Assembly: GCF_003097535.1 (NCBI RefSeq)
Contig: NZ_CP029187.1
Coordinates: forward strand, 2,604,001 to 2,668,000
Direction of reading: 5' to 3'
From: Flavobacterium pallidum
Lineage (GTDB): Bacteria > Bacteroidota > Bacteroidia > Flavobacteriales > Flavobacteriaceae
Length of the DNA: 64,000 nt
In this document: positions 51,964 through 60,053 of the stretch, one piece after another
How positions within the stretch are numbered: position 1 is the stretch's first letter
How the letters are laid out: each line of letters begins with the position of its first letter
Position numbers and translations under genes: made by a program
Notes under the pieces: model-generated
Told to the model about the DNA's origin: nothing
The model's database searches: none
What the model saw: the letters and a program-made list of their open reading frames with translations, nothing else

Positions 51964-53427
51964 ATGGGAATCGTACTCCGCCAATCGGCAAGCAATGTAG
52001 TCATTACCTATTTCGGATTCGGGATCGGTGCGGTTAATGCGATGTTTCTGTATACCACCTTTCTTTCTAAGATGAACTACGGCATCGTGAGTTTCCTGCT
52101 GTCTGCAGCCAATATACTGATGCCCATCATGGCTTTGGGCGCACACAATTCCCTGATAAGGTTTTTCGCCTATTGCAAATCCGAGGAACAGCGCGAACGC
52201 TTCATGAGCTTTATGCTGTGGCTGCCGTTGTTGCTTGTCATCCCGATCTGCAGTGTAGGATACATTTTTTATGATGAAATTGCAGCGCTCCTGGCCGAAA
52301 AGCCTGAAGCGAGGCACTATATGTGGCTCATTGCCGTGATCGGTTTTTGCATGGCCTACTTTGAAATATTTTATGCCTGGGTGAAAGTCCACATGAAATC
52401 TGTTTTCGGGAATTTAATCAGTGAGGTTTTAGTGCGCATTTTGGTAACGGCCATGCTGATCTGCGTGCATCTCGGTATAATGCGGCAGGAAATGTTCATC
52501 TACTGCCTTGCTGCAGCTTACGGACTGCAATTGCTTGCGATGATGGCTTATGCGTTTAAAGTACGCATGCCAACGTTCACGATGGTCTTGCCTGACAATG
52601 CGAAAGAGGTCCTCACATATTCCTTATTTATTATCGTTTCAGGCAGCGTGGCCACGTTACTGCTTGACTTCGATAAGGTGATGATCCCGTTTTATACGAA
52701 ATGGGATGACAATGCGGTATATTCGCTTGCCATTTTCATCGCTACCGTAATTGCAGTACCCAGCCGTGCGATGCTCCAGATCATTTATCCGATTACCGCC
52801 AGGTTGATGAGCGAGAAGAAGATGGATGAAGTCGACGATTTATACAAGAAAAGTGCGATTACACTTCAGGTGTTCGGCGGATTGGTCATGCTCGGAATTT
52901 TCCTGAACATCCGTCAGATGTATCTCATTATCCCCGGCAATTACGCCTCAGGGACGATGGCGGTGTTCCTGATCGGGCTGTCAAAATTCTACGATGTGAT
53001 CCTTGGCAACAACAATGCGATTATCCTGAATACGAAATATTACCGATGGGCCTTACTATTTGGCGTAATGACGGTAGTGCTGATGATCGGGCTTAATATG
53101 CTGCTGATTCCTTTATACCATATCAATGGCTCGGCACTGGCTACGCTGATTACGGTGGTGATCTACAATTCGGTCAAGTTGTTTTTTGTCGTAAAGAAAC
53201 TCGGTTTATATCCGTTTACGATCAATACGCTGAAATCATTTGCCGTAATCCTGCTCACCTTCCTGCTTTTCTACTTTTGGGAATTCCCGTTCCATCCGAT
53301 TGTGAATATCATGCTTAAATCGGTCCTGATTACTGTAGTGTATGTGTACGTCAATTACAAACTGGCTGTTTCTGCCGAGATCAATGCGCTTATAGACCAG
53401 TCGCTGTCGAGGTTAAAGCGCGGCTAG
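51964..53427 (+). CDS. Polysaccharide flippase (Wzx/MATE-like)
   Basis: 487 residues with about fourteen membrane helices. The opening ASNVVITYFGFGIGAVNAMFLYT is typical of O-antigen or lipid-linked-oligosaccharide flippases. LLDFDKVMIPFY and LGNNNAIILNTKYYRWAL are further family segments. It probably moves a lipid-linked glycan across the inner membrane. Last gene of the yfhO-glycosyltransferase-unknown-flippase group. Confidence 0.88.
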   Translation: MGIVLRQSASNVVITYFGFGIGAVNAMFLYTTFLSKMNYGIVSFLLSAANILMPIMALGAHNSLIRFFAYCKSEEQRERFMSFMLWLPLLLVIPICSVGYIFYDEIAALLAEKPEARHYMWLIAVIGFCMAYFEIFYAWVKVHMKSVFGNLISEVLVRILVTAMLICVHLGIMRQEMFIYCLAAAYGLQLLAMMAYAFKVRMPTFTMVLPDNAKEVLTYSLFIIVSGSVATLLLDFDKVMIPFYTKWDDNAVYSLAIFIATVIAVPSRAMLQIIYPITARLMSEKKMDEVDDLYKKSAITLQVFGGLVMLGIFLNIRQMYLIIPGNYASGTMAVFLIGLSKFYDVILGNNNAIILNTKYYRWALLFGVMTVVLMIGLNMLLIPLYHINGSALATLITVVIYNSVKLFFVVKKLGLYPFTINTLKSFAVILLTFLLFYFWEFPFHPIVNIMLKSVLITVVYVYVNYKLAVSAEINALIDQSLSRLKRG

Positions 53428-53673
53428 TACTTTATTTACAGCATTTTCCTGCTATCTTAAAGTAGTATTTCATGCCATGCTTGCCTTCGGACAACCGCTG
53501 CGTTCGTAATCCTGCCCGTCGCTTCGCTTATCTCATCCGTTACCGCAAATGCTTGTGACCTTTTTTGTTACGCCTGAACACTTTAAACGAATATTTTCTG
53601 ATTGCGTAAAAAACAGTTTTAAATTCATTAATTTAGGCTGTGTCTGAAATAACCATTTATAGAAATCAACCAT
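53428..53673. other. 246-bp gap, possible degenerate repeat
   Basis: No ORF or terminator is visible. The part 53490-53545 (CTTCGGACAACCGCTGCGTT and GCCCGTCGCTTCGCTTATC) is richer in G/C than its flanks and includes CCGCTGCGTT-like words similar to the window's other repeats. The end holds GGCTGTGTCTGAAAT. It could be a decayed repeat or mobile-element remnant; the evidence is weak. Confidence 0.25.
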
Positions 53674-54147
53674 ATGAAAAAGAATCAAAAGAAAAGCGCT
53701 TCAGTATTTGAAAAGTTTGCGTCTAAAGTCACCAAAGCTACCGGGAGCACACCAGCATTCCTCGGGGCCTTTGCCATCGTATTGATCTGGGCATTGTCCG
53801 GCCCGTTATTCAATTATTCGGAAACCTGGCAGCTCGTGATCAATACCGGAACGACGATCATCACCTTCCTGATGGTATTCCTGATCCAGAAAGCGCAGAA
53901 TAAGGATTCGATGGCGATACAGCTTAAACTCAACGAACTGGTTGCCTCGCACGAATTCGCAAGCAACCGCCTCGTTGATGTCGAAGATTTATCGGAAGCG
54001 GAAATGAAAGTCCTGCAGCAGTATTATGTGCTGCTTTCCCAATTATCAAAAAAAGAAGACAGCCTGCAGCATTCGCATTCCATCGATGAAGCAAAGGAAA
54101 CGCACGAATTGAAAAAGGCAATTAAAAAGAAAAAAAGGAAGCTTTAG
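53674..54147 (+). CDS. Low-affinity iron permease-family membrane protein
   Basis: 157 residues matching the PF04120 type: FEKFASKVTKATGSTPAFLGAF, two membrane helices (LGAFAIVLIWALSG and INTGTTIITFLMVFLIQKAQ), then NKDSMAIQLKLNELVASHE and a charged tail KKAIKKKKRKL. The name comes from fungal Fet4 similarity. In bacteria an iron-transport role is not established. Single gene, convergent with uvrA at 3 bp. Confidence 0.85.
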   Translation: MKKNQKKSASVFEKFASKVTKATGSTPAFLGAFAIVLIWALSGPLFNYSETWQLVINTGTTIITFLMVFLIQKAQNKDSMAIQLKLNELVASHEFASNRLVDVEDLSEAEMKVLQQYYVLLSQLSKKEDSLQHSHSIDEAKETHELKKAIKKKKRKL

Positions 54148-54150
54148 TAG

Positions 54151-56937
54151 TTATAATTTTTCCTTCAGATATTTCCCGGTAACCGACGCTTTATTTTTGA
54201 TAATATCCTCCGGAGTGCCCTCAGCCAATATCTTTCCTCCATTTTCACCGCCTTCCGGCCCGAGGTCGATAACCCAGTCCGCACATTTTATCAGGTCAAG
54301 GTTGTGCTCGATGACAATAATCGAATGCCCTTTGTCAATCAGTGCATCAAACGATGCCATGAGCTTGTTGATGTCATGGAAATGCAATCCGGTCGTAGGC
54401 TCATCAAAAACGAACAACGCTTTCTCCTTTGTCGCGCCTTTTACCAGGAAGGAAGCCAGCTTGATGCGCTGCGCCTCGCCACCGGAAAGGGTAGAGGAGG
54501 ACTGCCCCAACTGTACATAGCCTAACCCCACGTCCTGTAACGGCTGCAATTTCTGTGTGATTTTCGTTTGTTTGGTTTTGGTAAAGAACTCAATCGAGTC
54601 GTCGATGGTCATCGTCAGGATGTCGTCGATATTTTTTCCTTCAAAATGGACTTCGAGGATTTCTTTCTTAAAACGTTTGCCGTTGCAGGTATCGCATGGC
54701 AGTTGCACGTCGGCCATAAAGACCATTTCGACATTGATAGACCCTTCGCCTTTACAGGTTTCGCAACGGCCGCCATCGACATTGAAAGAGAAATGCTTGG
54801 CCTGATAACCCCGGATTTTCGATAGTTTTTCTTTTGAATATAAATCGCGTATGTCGTCATAAGCCTTGATGTAGGTCACCGGATTCGAACGGGAACTGCG
54901 CCCGATTGGGTTTTGGTCGACGTATTCAATATGTTGGATTTTATGGTAATAACCGCGCATTTCGGTGAATTGTCCGGCTTTTTCACCCACTCCTTCAAGT
55001 TTCTTCTGCATGGCAGGAAACAGGATTTTTTTAACTAACGTACTCTTGCCGCTACCGGATACACCGGTGATTACCGTCAGCATTTCCAATGGGAATTTCA
55101 CGTCTACGTCCTTCAGATTGTTTTCCCTTGCACCTAAAATCTCGATATACGTACTGGATTTCCTTCGATTCCGTGGTACTTTGATTTCCAAATCGCCATT
55201 GAGGTATTTTGCGGTAAGCGATTCAGATTTTAAGATCGTTTTATAATCACCCTGCGCTACCAGTCTTCCACCATGCGTGCCGGCTTCAGGGCCAATGTCG
55301 ATAATCACATCGGCAGCGCGCATGATATCTTCATCGTGTTCTACGACAATTACGGTATTGCCTAGGTCACGTAGTGAAATGAGCACTTTAATCAGCCTTT
55401 CGGTATCTTTCGGATGCAGGCCGATACTGGGTTCGTCGAGGATATACATGGATCTGACGAGGCTGCTGCCTAAAGAGGTGGCAAGATTTATCCTTTGCGA
55501 TTCCCCGCCGGAAAGTGTGGCGGAATTCCTATTTAAGGTCAAATAATCCAAACCAACTTCACTAAGGAAACCCAATCGGTTGTTGATTTCGGTCAACAAA
55601 CGCTTTCCGACTTTCTGGTCAAATTCTGAAAGCCCGATTCCTTTGAAATAGTCCACCAGGTTTTTAATAGGCATGTCGACCAGATCGGAAATGGTCTTGC
55701 CCGCAATCTTGATGTGCGATGCTTCCGGGCGCAAACGTTTGCCCTTACAGGCGTAGCATTTTGTTTTTCCGCGGTAGCGCGATAGCATGACCCGGTTTTG
55801 TATCTTGTAATTCTTTTCTTCGAGCTCCTTGAAAAATGCGTGCAACCCTGTAAAATGCTTGTTGCCGTTCCACAACAGTTCTTTTTGCGCTTCAGACAAT
55901 TGGTAATACGGTTTATGAATGGGGAAATCAAACAAATAGGCACTGTTCACCAACACATCGCGGTACCAGCCCATGCTTTCGCCCCGCCATGCATATACTG
56001 CATTTTCATAGATGGATAAAGCGGTATTCGGAATCACCAAATCTTCATCAATCCCAATGATGTTGCCGTACCCTTCGCACACAGGGCAGGCACCGTATGG
56101 ATTATTGAAACTGAAAAGATGTACGTTAGGTTCCGGGAAAGTAATGCCATCGAGTTCAAACGTATTGCTGTAAGAAAGGCGTTTCCCGGAATCGGCATCC
56201 TGTAACGAACATTTTCCCTTGCCTTCATAAAATGCGGTTTGGACAGCATCAGAAAGGCGGTTGTAAAATTCTTCTTCCTCCTTGACTACAATACGGTCGA
56301 CGACGAGCATGACTTCCTTTCCGGAGAATGAAATGTCCTTAATGTCATCGAGACGCAGCATTTCGTTGTCTACAGCAATCCTGGCAAAACCCTGTTGGAG
56401 CAGCACGCCCAGTTTTTCTTCAATAGAACGGTCCTTTTCCGGAAAAATAGGCGCAAGCAACAACCAGCGGCTGTCTATAGTGAAGTTTTTTACGTCATTG
56501 ATCACATCCGTTACGGTATCTTTTTTGACTTCTTTGCCTGAGATGGGGGAGAATGTCTTTCCTATCCGGGCGAAAAGCAGTTTCAGGTAATCGTATATTT
56601 CTGTAGAAGTCCCGACGGTCGAACGTGCATTGGTAGTGTTTACCTTTTGTTCAATGGCAATGGCCGGCGCAATGCCTTTGATATATTCCACTTTTGGTTT
56701 GTCGAGCCTCCCGAGGAACTGGCGTGCATAGGAAGATAAACTTTCAACATAGCGTCGCTGTCCTTCGGCGTATAAGGTATCAAAAGCGAGGCTGGATTTT
56801 CCCGAGCCAGATAAACCGGTAATCACAACCAGTTTATTACGCGGTATGGCGACATCCAGATTCTTGAGATTGTGTACCTGGGCGCCTTTTATGATGATGT
56901 TTTTCTTGGGTTCTGCGGAAGCGATATCGAATTTCAT
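54151..56937 (-). CDS. uvrA: Excinuclease ABC subunit A
   Basis: Damage-recognition ATPase of nucleotide-excision repair. 928 residues from ATG 56937 ([12 protein letters not shown]); the longer frame adds eight residues of doubtful value. It has two ABC modules with Walker [23 protein letters not shown] and [18 protein letters not shown], and signatures [12 protein letters not shown] and [12 protein letters not shown]. Zinc-finger cysteines are in [25 protein letters not shown] and CDTCNGKR. Single gene; no SOS box is recognised upstream. Confidence 0.97.
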   Translation of the reverse strand: MKFDIASAEPKKNIIIKGAQVHNLKNLDVAIPRNKLVVITGLSGSGKSSLAFDTLYAEGQRRYVESLSSYARQFLGRLDKPKVEYIKGIAPAIAIEQKVNTTNARSTVGTSTEIYDYLKLLFARIGKTFSPISGKEVKKDTVTDVINDVKNFTIDSRWLLLAPIFPEKDRSIEEKLGVLLQQGFARIAVDNEMLRLDDIKDISFSGKEVMLVVDRIVVKEEEEFYNRLSDAVQTAFYEGKGKCSLQDADSGKRLSYSNTFELDGITFPEPNVHLFSFNNPYGACPVCEGYGNIIGIDEDLVIPNTALSIYENAVYAWRGESMGWYRDVLVNSAYLFDFPIHKPYYQLSEAQKELLWNGNKHFTGLHAFFKELEEKNYKIQNRVMLSRYRGKTKCYACKGKRLRPEASHIKIAGKTISDLVDMPIKNLVDYFKGIGLSEFDQKVGKRLLTEINNRLGFLSEVGLDYLTLNRNSATLSGGESQRINLATSLGSSLVRSMYILDEPSIGLHPKDTERLIKVLISLRDLGNTVIVVEHDEDIMRAADVIIDIGPEAGTHGGRLVAQGDYKTILKSESLTAKYLNGDLEIKVPRNRRKSSTYIEILGARENNLKDVDVKFPLEMLTVITGVSGSGKSTLVKKILFPAMQKKLEGVGEKAGQFTEMRGYYHKIQHIEYVDQNPIGRSSRSNPVTYIKAYDDIRDLYSKEKLSKIRGYQAKHFSFNVDGGRCETCKGEGSINVEMVFMADVQLPCDTCNGKRFKKEILEVHFEGKNIDDILTMTIDDSIEFFTKTKQTKITQKLQPLQDVGLGYVQLGQSSSTLSGGEAQRIKLASFLVKGATKEKALFVFDEPTTGLHFHDINKLMASFDALIDKGHSIIVIEHNLDLIKCADWVIDLGPEGGENGGKILAEGTPEDIIKNKASVTGKYLKEKL

Positions 56938-57260
56938 GGAAGTAAATAGCAATTTATGCAAAGTTAATCATTATGCGTTGAACTGGGGCAAAAGGGTGGA
57001 TTCAAATTAGAAGCAATAATGGAATTTATGACAATTAAGATTACAGTTTTCCGATTTCATTGATATTTTTTAATAAATCTGAAAGCACTTTTTATTATTC
57101 GGCAGAAAAAGTGTTAAATTTTGATATTGCGTTTGGAAATTAATTTTTTTTTATGCAACATTTGGTTATAGAAATAATCTCTTAAAACAAAGGCCTATAC
57201 AAAAAATTACTTTTTAGATCACCAATTCAATTTCAATCAAAAAACTAAAAAGTTAATTTT
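56938..57260. other. 323-bp A/T-rich gap between divergent uvrA and the sigma factor gene
   Basis: No ORF, terminator or repeat is recognised. It should hold the promoters of both divergent genes. CAACATTTGG at about 57157 resembles a promoter fragment but lacks the TA of the -7 consensus. Confidence 0.4.
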
Positions 57261-57845
57261 ATGGCTAATGTTCAAACCCCGGACGCTTTATTATTAAAGA
57301 GCTATGTAGCAGGTGACGAAAACGCTTTGGCTACATTAATTAAGAGGCACCAATCCAAAATTTACGGATTTATTTACTCCAAGGTTTCCGACAGGGATAT
57401 CGCTGATGATATTTTTCAGGATACTTTTATTAAGGTTATCAAGACTTTAAAATCCAATTCCTATAACGAAGAAGGCAAATTCCTGCCATGGGTAATGCGT
57501 ATTGCACATAACCTGATTGTCGATCATTTTCGCAGGAATAAAAAAATGCCGATGTCTAGGGATACTGAAGAATATTCCGTGTTCTCATACATGTCAGACA
57601 ATGAGCCGAATATTGAAGCCAGGATGATTACGAATCAAATCGAAAAGGACCTGCAAAAGCTCATCATGGAATTGCCTGATGACCAGCGTGAAGTCCTGAT
57701 GATGCGCATTTACCAGGACCTGAGCTTTAAGGAAATTTCTGACCTGACAGGCGTAAGCATTAATACCGCATTAGGCCGTATGCGTTACGCGCTGATGAAC
57801 CTCCGGAAAATTATTGAAAAAAATAAAATAATTTTAACGAATTAA
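57261..57845 (+). CDS. Sigma-70 family RNA polymerase sigma factor, ECF-like
   Basis: 194 residues with region 2 (LIKRHQSKIYGFIYSKVSDR, DIFQDTFIKVIKTLKS, FLPWVMRIAHNLIVDHFRR) and region 4 (ELPDDQREVLMMRIYQDLSF, KEISDLTGVSINTALGRMRY). The short linker and absence of regions 1 and 3 mark it as an ECF-type (group 4) factor. No anti-sigma gene with a membrane helix follows; instead a 47-codon ORF does. The trigger is unknown. Confidence 0.93.
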   Translation: MANVQTPDALLLKSYVAGDENALATLIKRHQSKIYGFIYSKVSDRDIADDIFQDTFIKVIKTLKSNSYNEEGKFLPWVMRIAHNLIVDHFRRNKKMPMSRDTEEYSVFSYMSDNEPNIEARMITNQIEKDLQKLIMELPDDQREVLMMRIYQDLSFKEISDLTGVSINTALGRMRYALMNLRKIIEKNKIILTN

Positions 57846-57895
57846 ATACTAAGGGAAAAATTACTGCGTTGTTATGGAAACAAAACAATTCCATT

Positions 57896-58039
57896 ATGGC
57901 GAAAATTTACTCTAAGAAAACATTAGCAACTCCTAAAATGCAACCTAAAAAAGAGACAGTTTCCTTTTTATTGAATTACTCCAAAGCGTTAAGCTATATC
58001 AAAGTAGGTAAAATCAAGATCGAGAATATTGCTAATTGA
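57896..58039 (+). CDS. 47-residue small protein downstream of the sigma factor
   Basis: ATG 57896 to TGA 58039, 51 bp after the sigma factor stop and just before a strong terminator. The translation starts MAKIYSKKTLATPKMQPKKE and continues TVSFLLNYSKALSYIKVGKI, with 12 lysines in 47 residues and a hydrophobic FLLNYSKALSYI helix. The reading frame is open over the whole space to the terminator. Short proteins with KMQPKKETVxFLLxYSKAL-like cores are common in Flavobacteria to my recollection, without assigned function. It might modulate the sigma factor (inference). Confidence 0.6.
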   Translation: MAKIYSKKTLATPKMQPKKETVSFLLNYSKALSYIKVGKIKIENIAN

Positions 58040-58042
58040 TCG

Positions 58043-58079
58043 AAAATCCCGCCCCGTTTAGACCGGGCGGGATTTTTTT
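58043..58079 (+). terminator. Strong rho-independent terminator
   Basis: AAAATCCCGCCC / GGGCGGGATTTT twelve-pair stem followed by T7. It closes the sigma factor-small protein unit. Confidence 0.9.
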
Positions 58080-58099
58080 ATTAACTGTACTACATGTTT

Positions 58100-58735
58100 A
58101 TGAAAAAAGGACTCTTTTTATTGATTACAGGTTTACTTTTTTCCTGTTCTCCACAGGAACATGAAGGATATGAAGATGCCTATTACAGATTTGAAAATGC
58201 TGACAAGCCTTACCTGCTTGGTGATGTAATTAGCAAAGGGGATATCATCTCTTACAAAAACCAGGATGACGAATTGCTTTCATATAAAGTCATTTCCAAA
58301 GCAAAAGTAAAAGATGCAGTTCGTGGACCCGGGACTTTCTCAGGCGGACTTGGCGTACTCGAGAATTATTTTGACAGCCAGCAGACCGTTATGCAGTCTC
58401 AATCATTTCCGGACGATAACAATGCGCTTTTAAGGATACATGTTGATAAATTCAGTGATACGGGGTTAAGGATCGGATTTAATTTCAATTTATGGAATTA
58501 TCCGTATATTGATCTGAACGGCTATCAGGCTGCAGCAGTTAGGCCGATGCCAATGGTCAAGATGCAGGTAAACGGACATACTTATGAAAAAGTAATAGTC
58601 CTTGCATCTGCAAATACTGAAGCGGACCTTGACGGGAATTATCCGCGGAAAGTAAACAAATTATATTACGACGTAGATAATGGTGTCATCGGGTTCGATG
58701 ATATTGACGGTAAGGAATGGCGGATCGTAAACTAG
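58100..58735 (+). CDS. Lipoprotein of unknown function
   Basis: 211 residues from ATG 58100 (MKKGLFLLITGLLFSCSPQE); the ATG two codons upstream is also possible. Lipobox LFSC. The mature protein is rich in Asp/Tyr strands (PYLLGDVISKGDIISYKNQD, LRIGFNFNLWNYPYIDLNGY, VNKLYYDVDNGVIGFDDIDG) and looks like an all-beta domain. No family is recognised. Its stop overlaps the stop of the convergent nth gene by four bases. Confidence 0.75.
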   Translation: MKKGLFLLITGLLFSCSPQEHEGYEDAYYRFENADKPYLLGDVISKGDIISYKNQDDELLSYKVISKAKVKDAVRGPGTFSGGLGVLENYFDSQQTVMQSQSFPDDNNALLRIHVDKFSDTGLRIGFNFNLWNYPYIDLNGYQAAAVRPMPMVKMQVNGHTYEKVIVLASANTEADLDGNYPRKVNKLYYDVDNGVIGFDDIDGKEWRIVN

Positions 58736-59394
58736 TTCTTTTTTGGTTTTTCGTTCAGCATTTTCAACATTTTACTGCTTCCAATAGTGCTTGTGATAAT
58801 ATCCTTTTCCAGGTTCCAGCTGCGCGCGGGCGAATATTCCCTTCCATACCAGATTATCTGAAGGTGTAACTTATTCCAGGAAGATTCCGGGAAAATCTTT
58901 TTAGCGTCTTTTTCAGTCTGAACTACATTTTTCCCATCTGATAAGCCCCAACGGAACATCAGCCGATGAATGTGCGTATCAACAGGAAATGCCGGTACAT
59001 TAAAAGCCTGTGACATCACGACGCTGGCAGTTTTATGCCCTACGGCGGGCAATGATTCCAAAGCTTCGAAACTTTGCGGTACTTTCCCGTCATGTTTTTC
59101 AATCAGGATTTCTGATAAACCGTGAATGCCTTTGGATTTCATTGGCGACAATCCACAGGGACGGATGATTTCTTTGATTTCTTCCACCGACATTTTTACC
59201 ATATCATAAGGATTGTCCGCTTTCGCAAAAAGTATTGGCGTAATCTGGTTGACGCGGACATCGGTACACTGGGCTGAAAGCAATACGGCAATCAATAATG
59301 TGTAGGGGTCTTTATGGTCTAACGGAATCGGGATTGTCGGATAAATTTCGTCGAGTTTATTCATGACGAATCGGGCTTTTTCGGCTTTGGTCAT
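58732..59394 (-). CDS. nth: Endonuclease III-like DNA glycosylase lacking the iron-sulfur cluster ligands
   Basis: Base-excision-repair glycosylase/AP lyase for oxidised pyrimidines. 220 residues. The helix-hairpin-helix is LPAVGHKTASVV with catalytic Lys121. PVDTHIHRL carries Asp139; both match Lys120 and Asp138 of the E. coli enzyme. The C-terminal Cx6Cx2Cx5C loop is absent: after IIWYGREYSPARSWNLEKD no cysteines remain. The fold evidently tolerates this. ATG at 59394. Confidence 0.9.
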   Translation of the reverse strand: MTKAEKARFVMNKLDEIYPTIPIPLDHKDPYTLLIAVLLSAQCTDVRVNQITPILFAKADNPYDMVKMSVEEIKEIIRPCGLSPMKSKGIHGLSEILIEKHDGKVPQSFEALESLPAVGHKTASVVMSQAFNVPAFPVDTHIHRLMFRWGLSDGKNVVQTEKDAKKIFPESSWNKLHLQIIWYGREYSPARSWNLEKDIITSTIGSSKMLKMLNEKPKKN

Positions 59395-59453
59395 ATTTAA
59401 GCAGGGTACAGGTTTATTAGCTGATAAAGTTACGAAAACTACCCCGAACTTCG

Positions 59454-59461
59454 TAAATTTG
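59454..59461 (+). promoter_or_regulatory. -7 promoter element of bcp
   Basis: TAAATTTG, matching TAnnTTTG, about 34 nt before the ATG at 59495. Confidence 0.45.
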
Positions 59462-59494
59462 AACCCTGGACCCTGAACCTAAAAAATATATAAA

Positions 59495-59947
59495 ATGACA
59501 ACTTTACAAAGAGGAGATAAAGCACCTGGTTTCTCAGCCACTGACCAGGACGGAAACAAGCACAACCTTTCAGATTATAAAGGAAAGAAACTGGTTATTT
59601 TCTTTTACCCACAGGCAGATACGCCAACATGTACTAAAGAAGCCTGTAACCTTCGCGACAATTACCACATGTTTTTGGCAAAAGGCTATGATATACTGGG
59701 TGTGAGTCCGGATTCGATGAAGAAACAATCGAAATTCAAAGTGAAATATGACCTGCCTTACCCTTTAATTGCCGATGAAGACAAGTCAATGATCAATGCA
59801 TTTGGTGTCTGGGGGCCTAAAAAATTTATGGGAAGATTGTTCGACGGTATTCATCGCACTACTTTTGTTATTAATGAAAACGGCGTTATTGAAGAAGTGA
59901 TTTCAGACGTGAAAAGTAAGGAACACGCGGCACAGATTTTGGGATAG
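59495..59947 (+). CDS. bcp: Thioredoxin-dependent thiol peroxidase (Bcp/PrxQ)
   Basis: 150 residues of the BCP/PrxQ peroxiredoxin class. The peroxidatic Cys46 and resolving Cys51 lie in ADTPTCTKEACNLRD, five apart as in E. coli Bcp. GDKAPGFSATDQDG and FVINENGVIEEV are further family blocks. It detoxifies hydroperoxides with thioredoxin. Together with tpx at 7 kb the window has two peroxiredoxins. Single gene; its stop is followed at once by a repeat arm and a terminator. Confidence 0.94.
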   Translation: MTTLQRGDKAPGFSATDQDGNKHNLSDYKGKKLVIFFYPQADTPTCTKEACNLRDNYHMFLAKGYDILGVSPDSMKKQSKFKVKYDLPYPLIADEDKSMINAFGVWGPKKFMGRLFDGIHRTTFVINENGVIEEVISDVKSKEHAAQILG

Positions 59948-60053
59948 TTTACAGTCGCAGTTTCAGTTTATATCAAAAATAAAGCCGGAATACGATCCGG
60001 CTTTGTTTTTTTAAGGATGTCATTCACTGTTTACTGTGACTGCGACTGCAAAC
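59948..60053. repeat. Inverted CAGTCGCAGT arms flanking a terminator
   Basis: Left arm TTTACAGTCGCAGTTTCAGT (59948-59967) follows the bcp TAG directly. Right arm, read on the minus strand, TTTGCAGTCGCAGTCACAGT (60053-60034). The arms agree at 17 of 20 positions. The right arm encodes the last residues (LQSQSQ) of the convergent gene. Confidence 0.75.
59981..60009. terminator. Bidirectional terminator between bcp and the convergent gene
   Basis: AAAGCCGGA / TCCGGCTTT nine-pair stem with a six-base loop and T-rich tail, inside the repeat arms. Confidence 0.85.

Noticed and set aside
53600..53673. Insertion-sequence end (GGCTGTGTCTGAAAT)
   Set aside because: No second terminal repeat, target duplication or transposase fragment could be found nearby.
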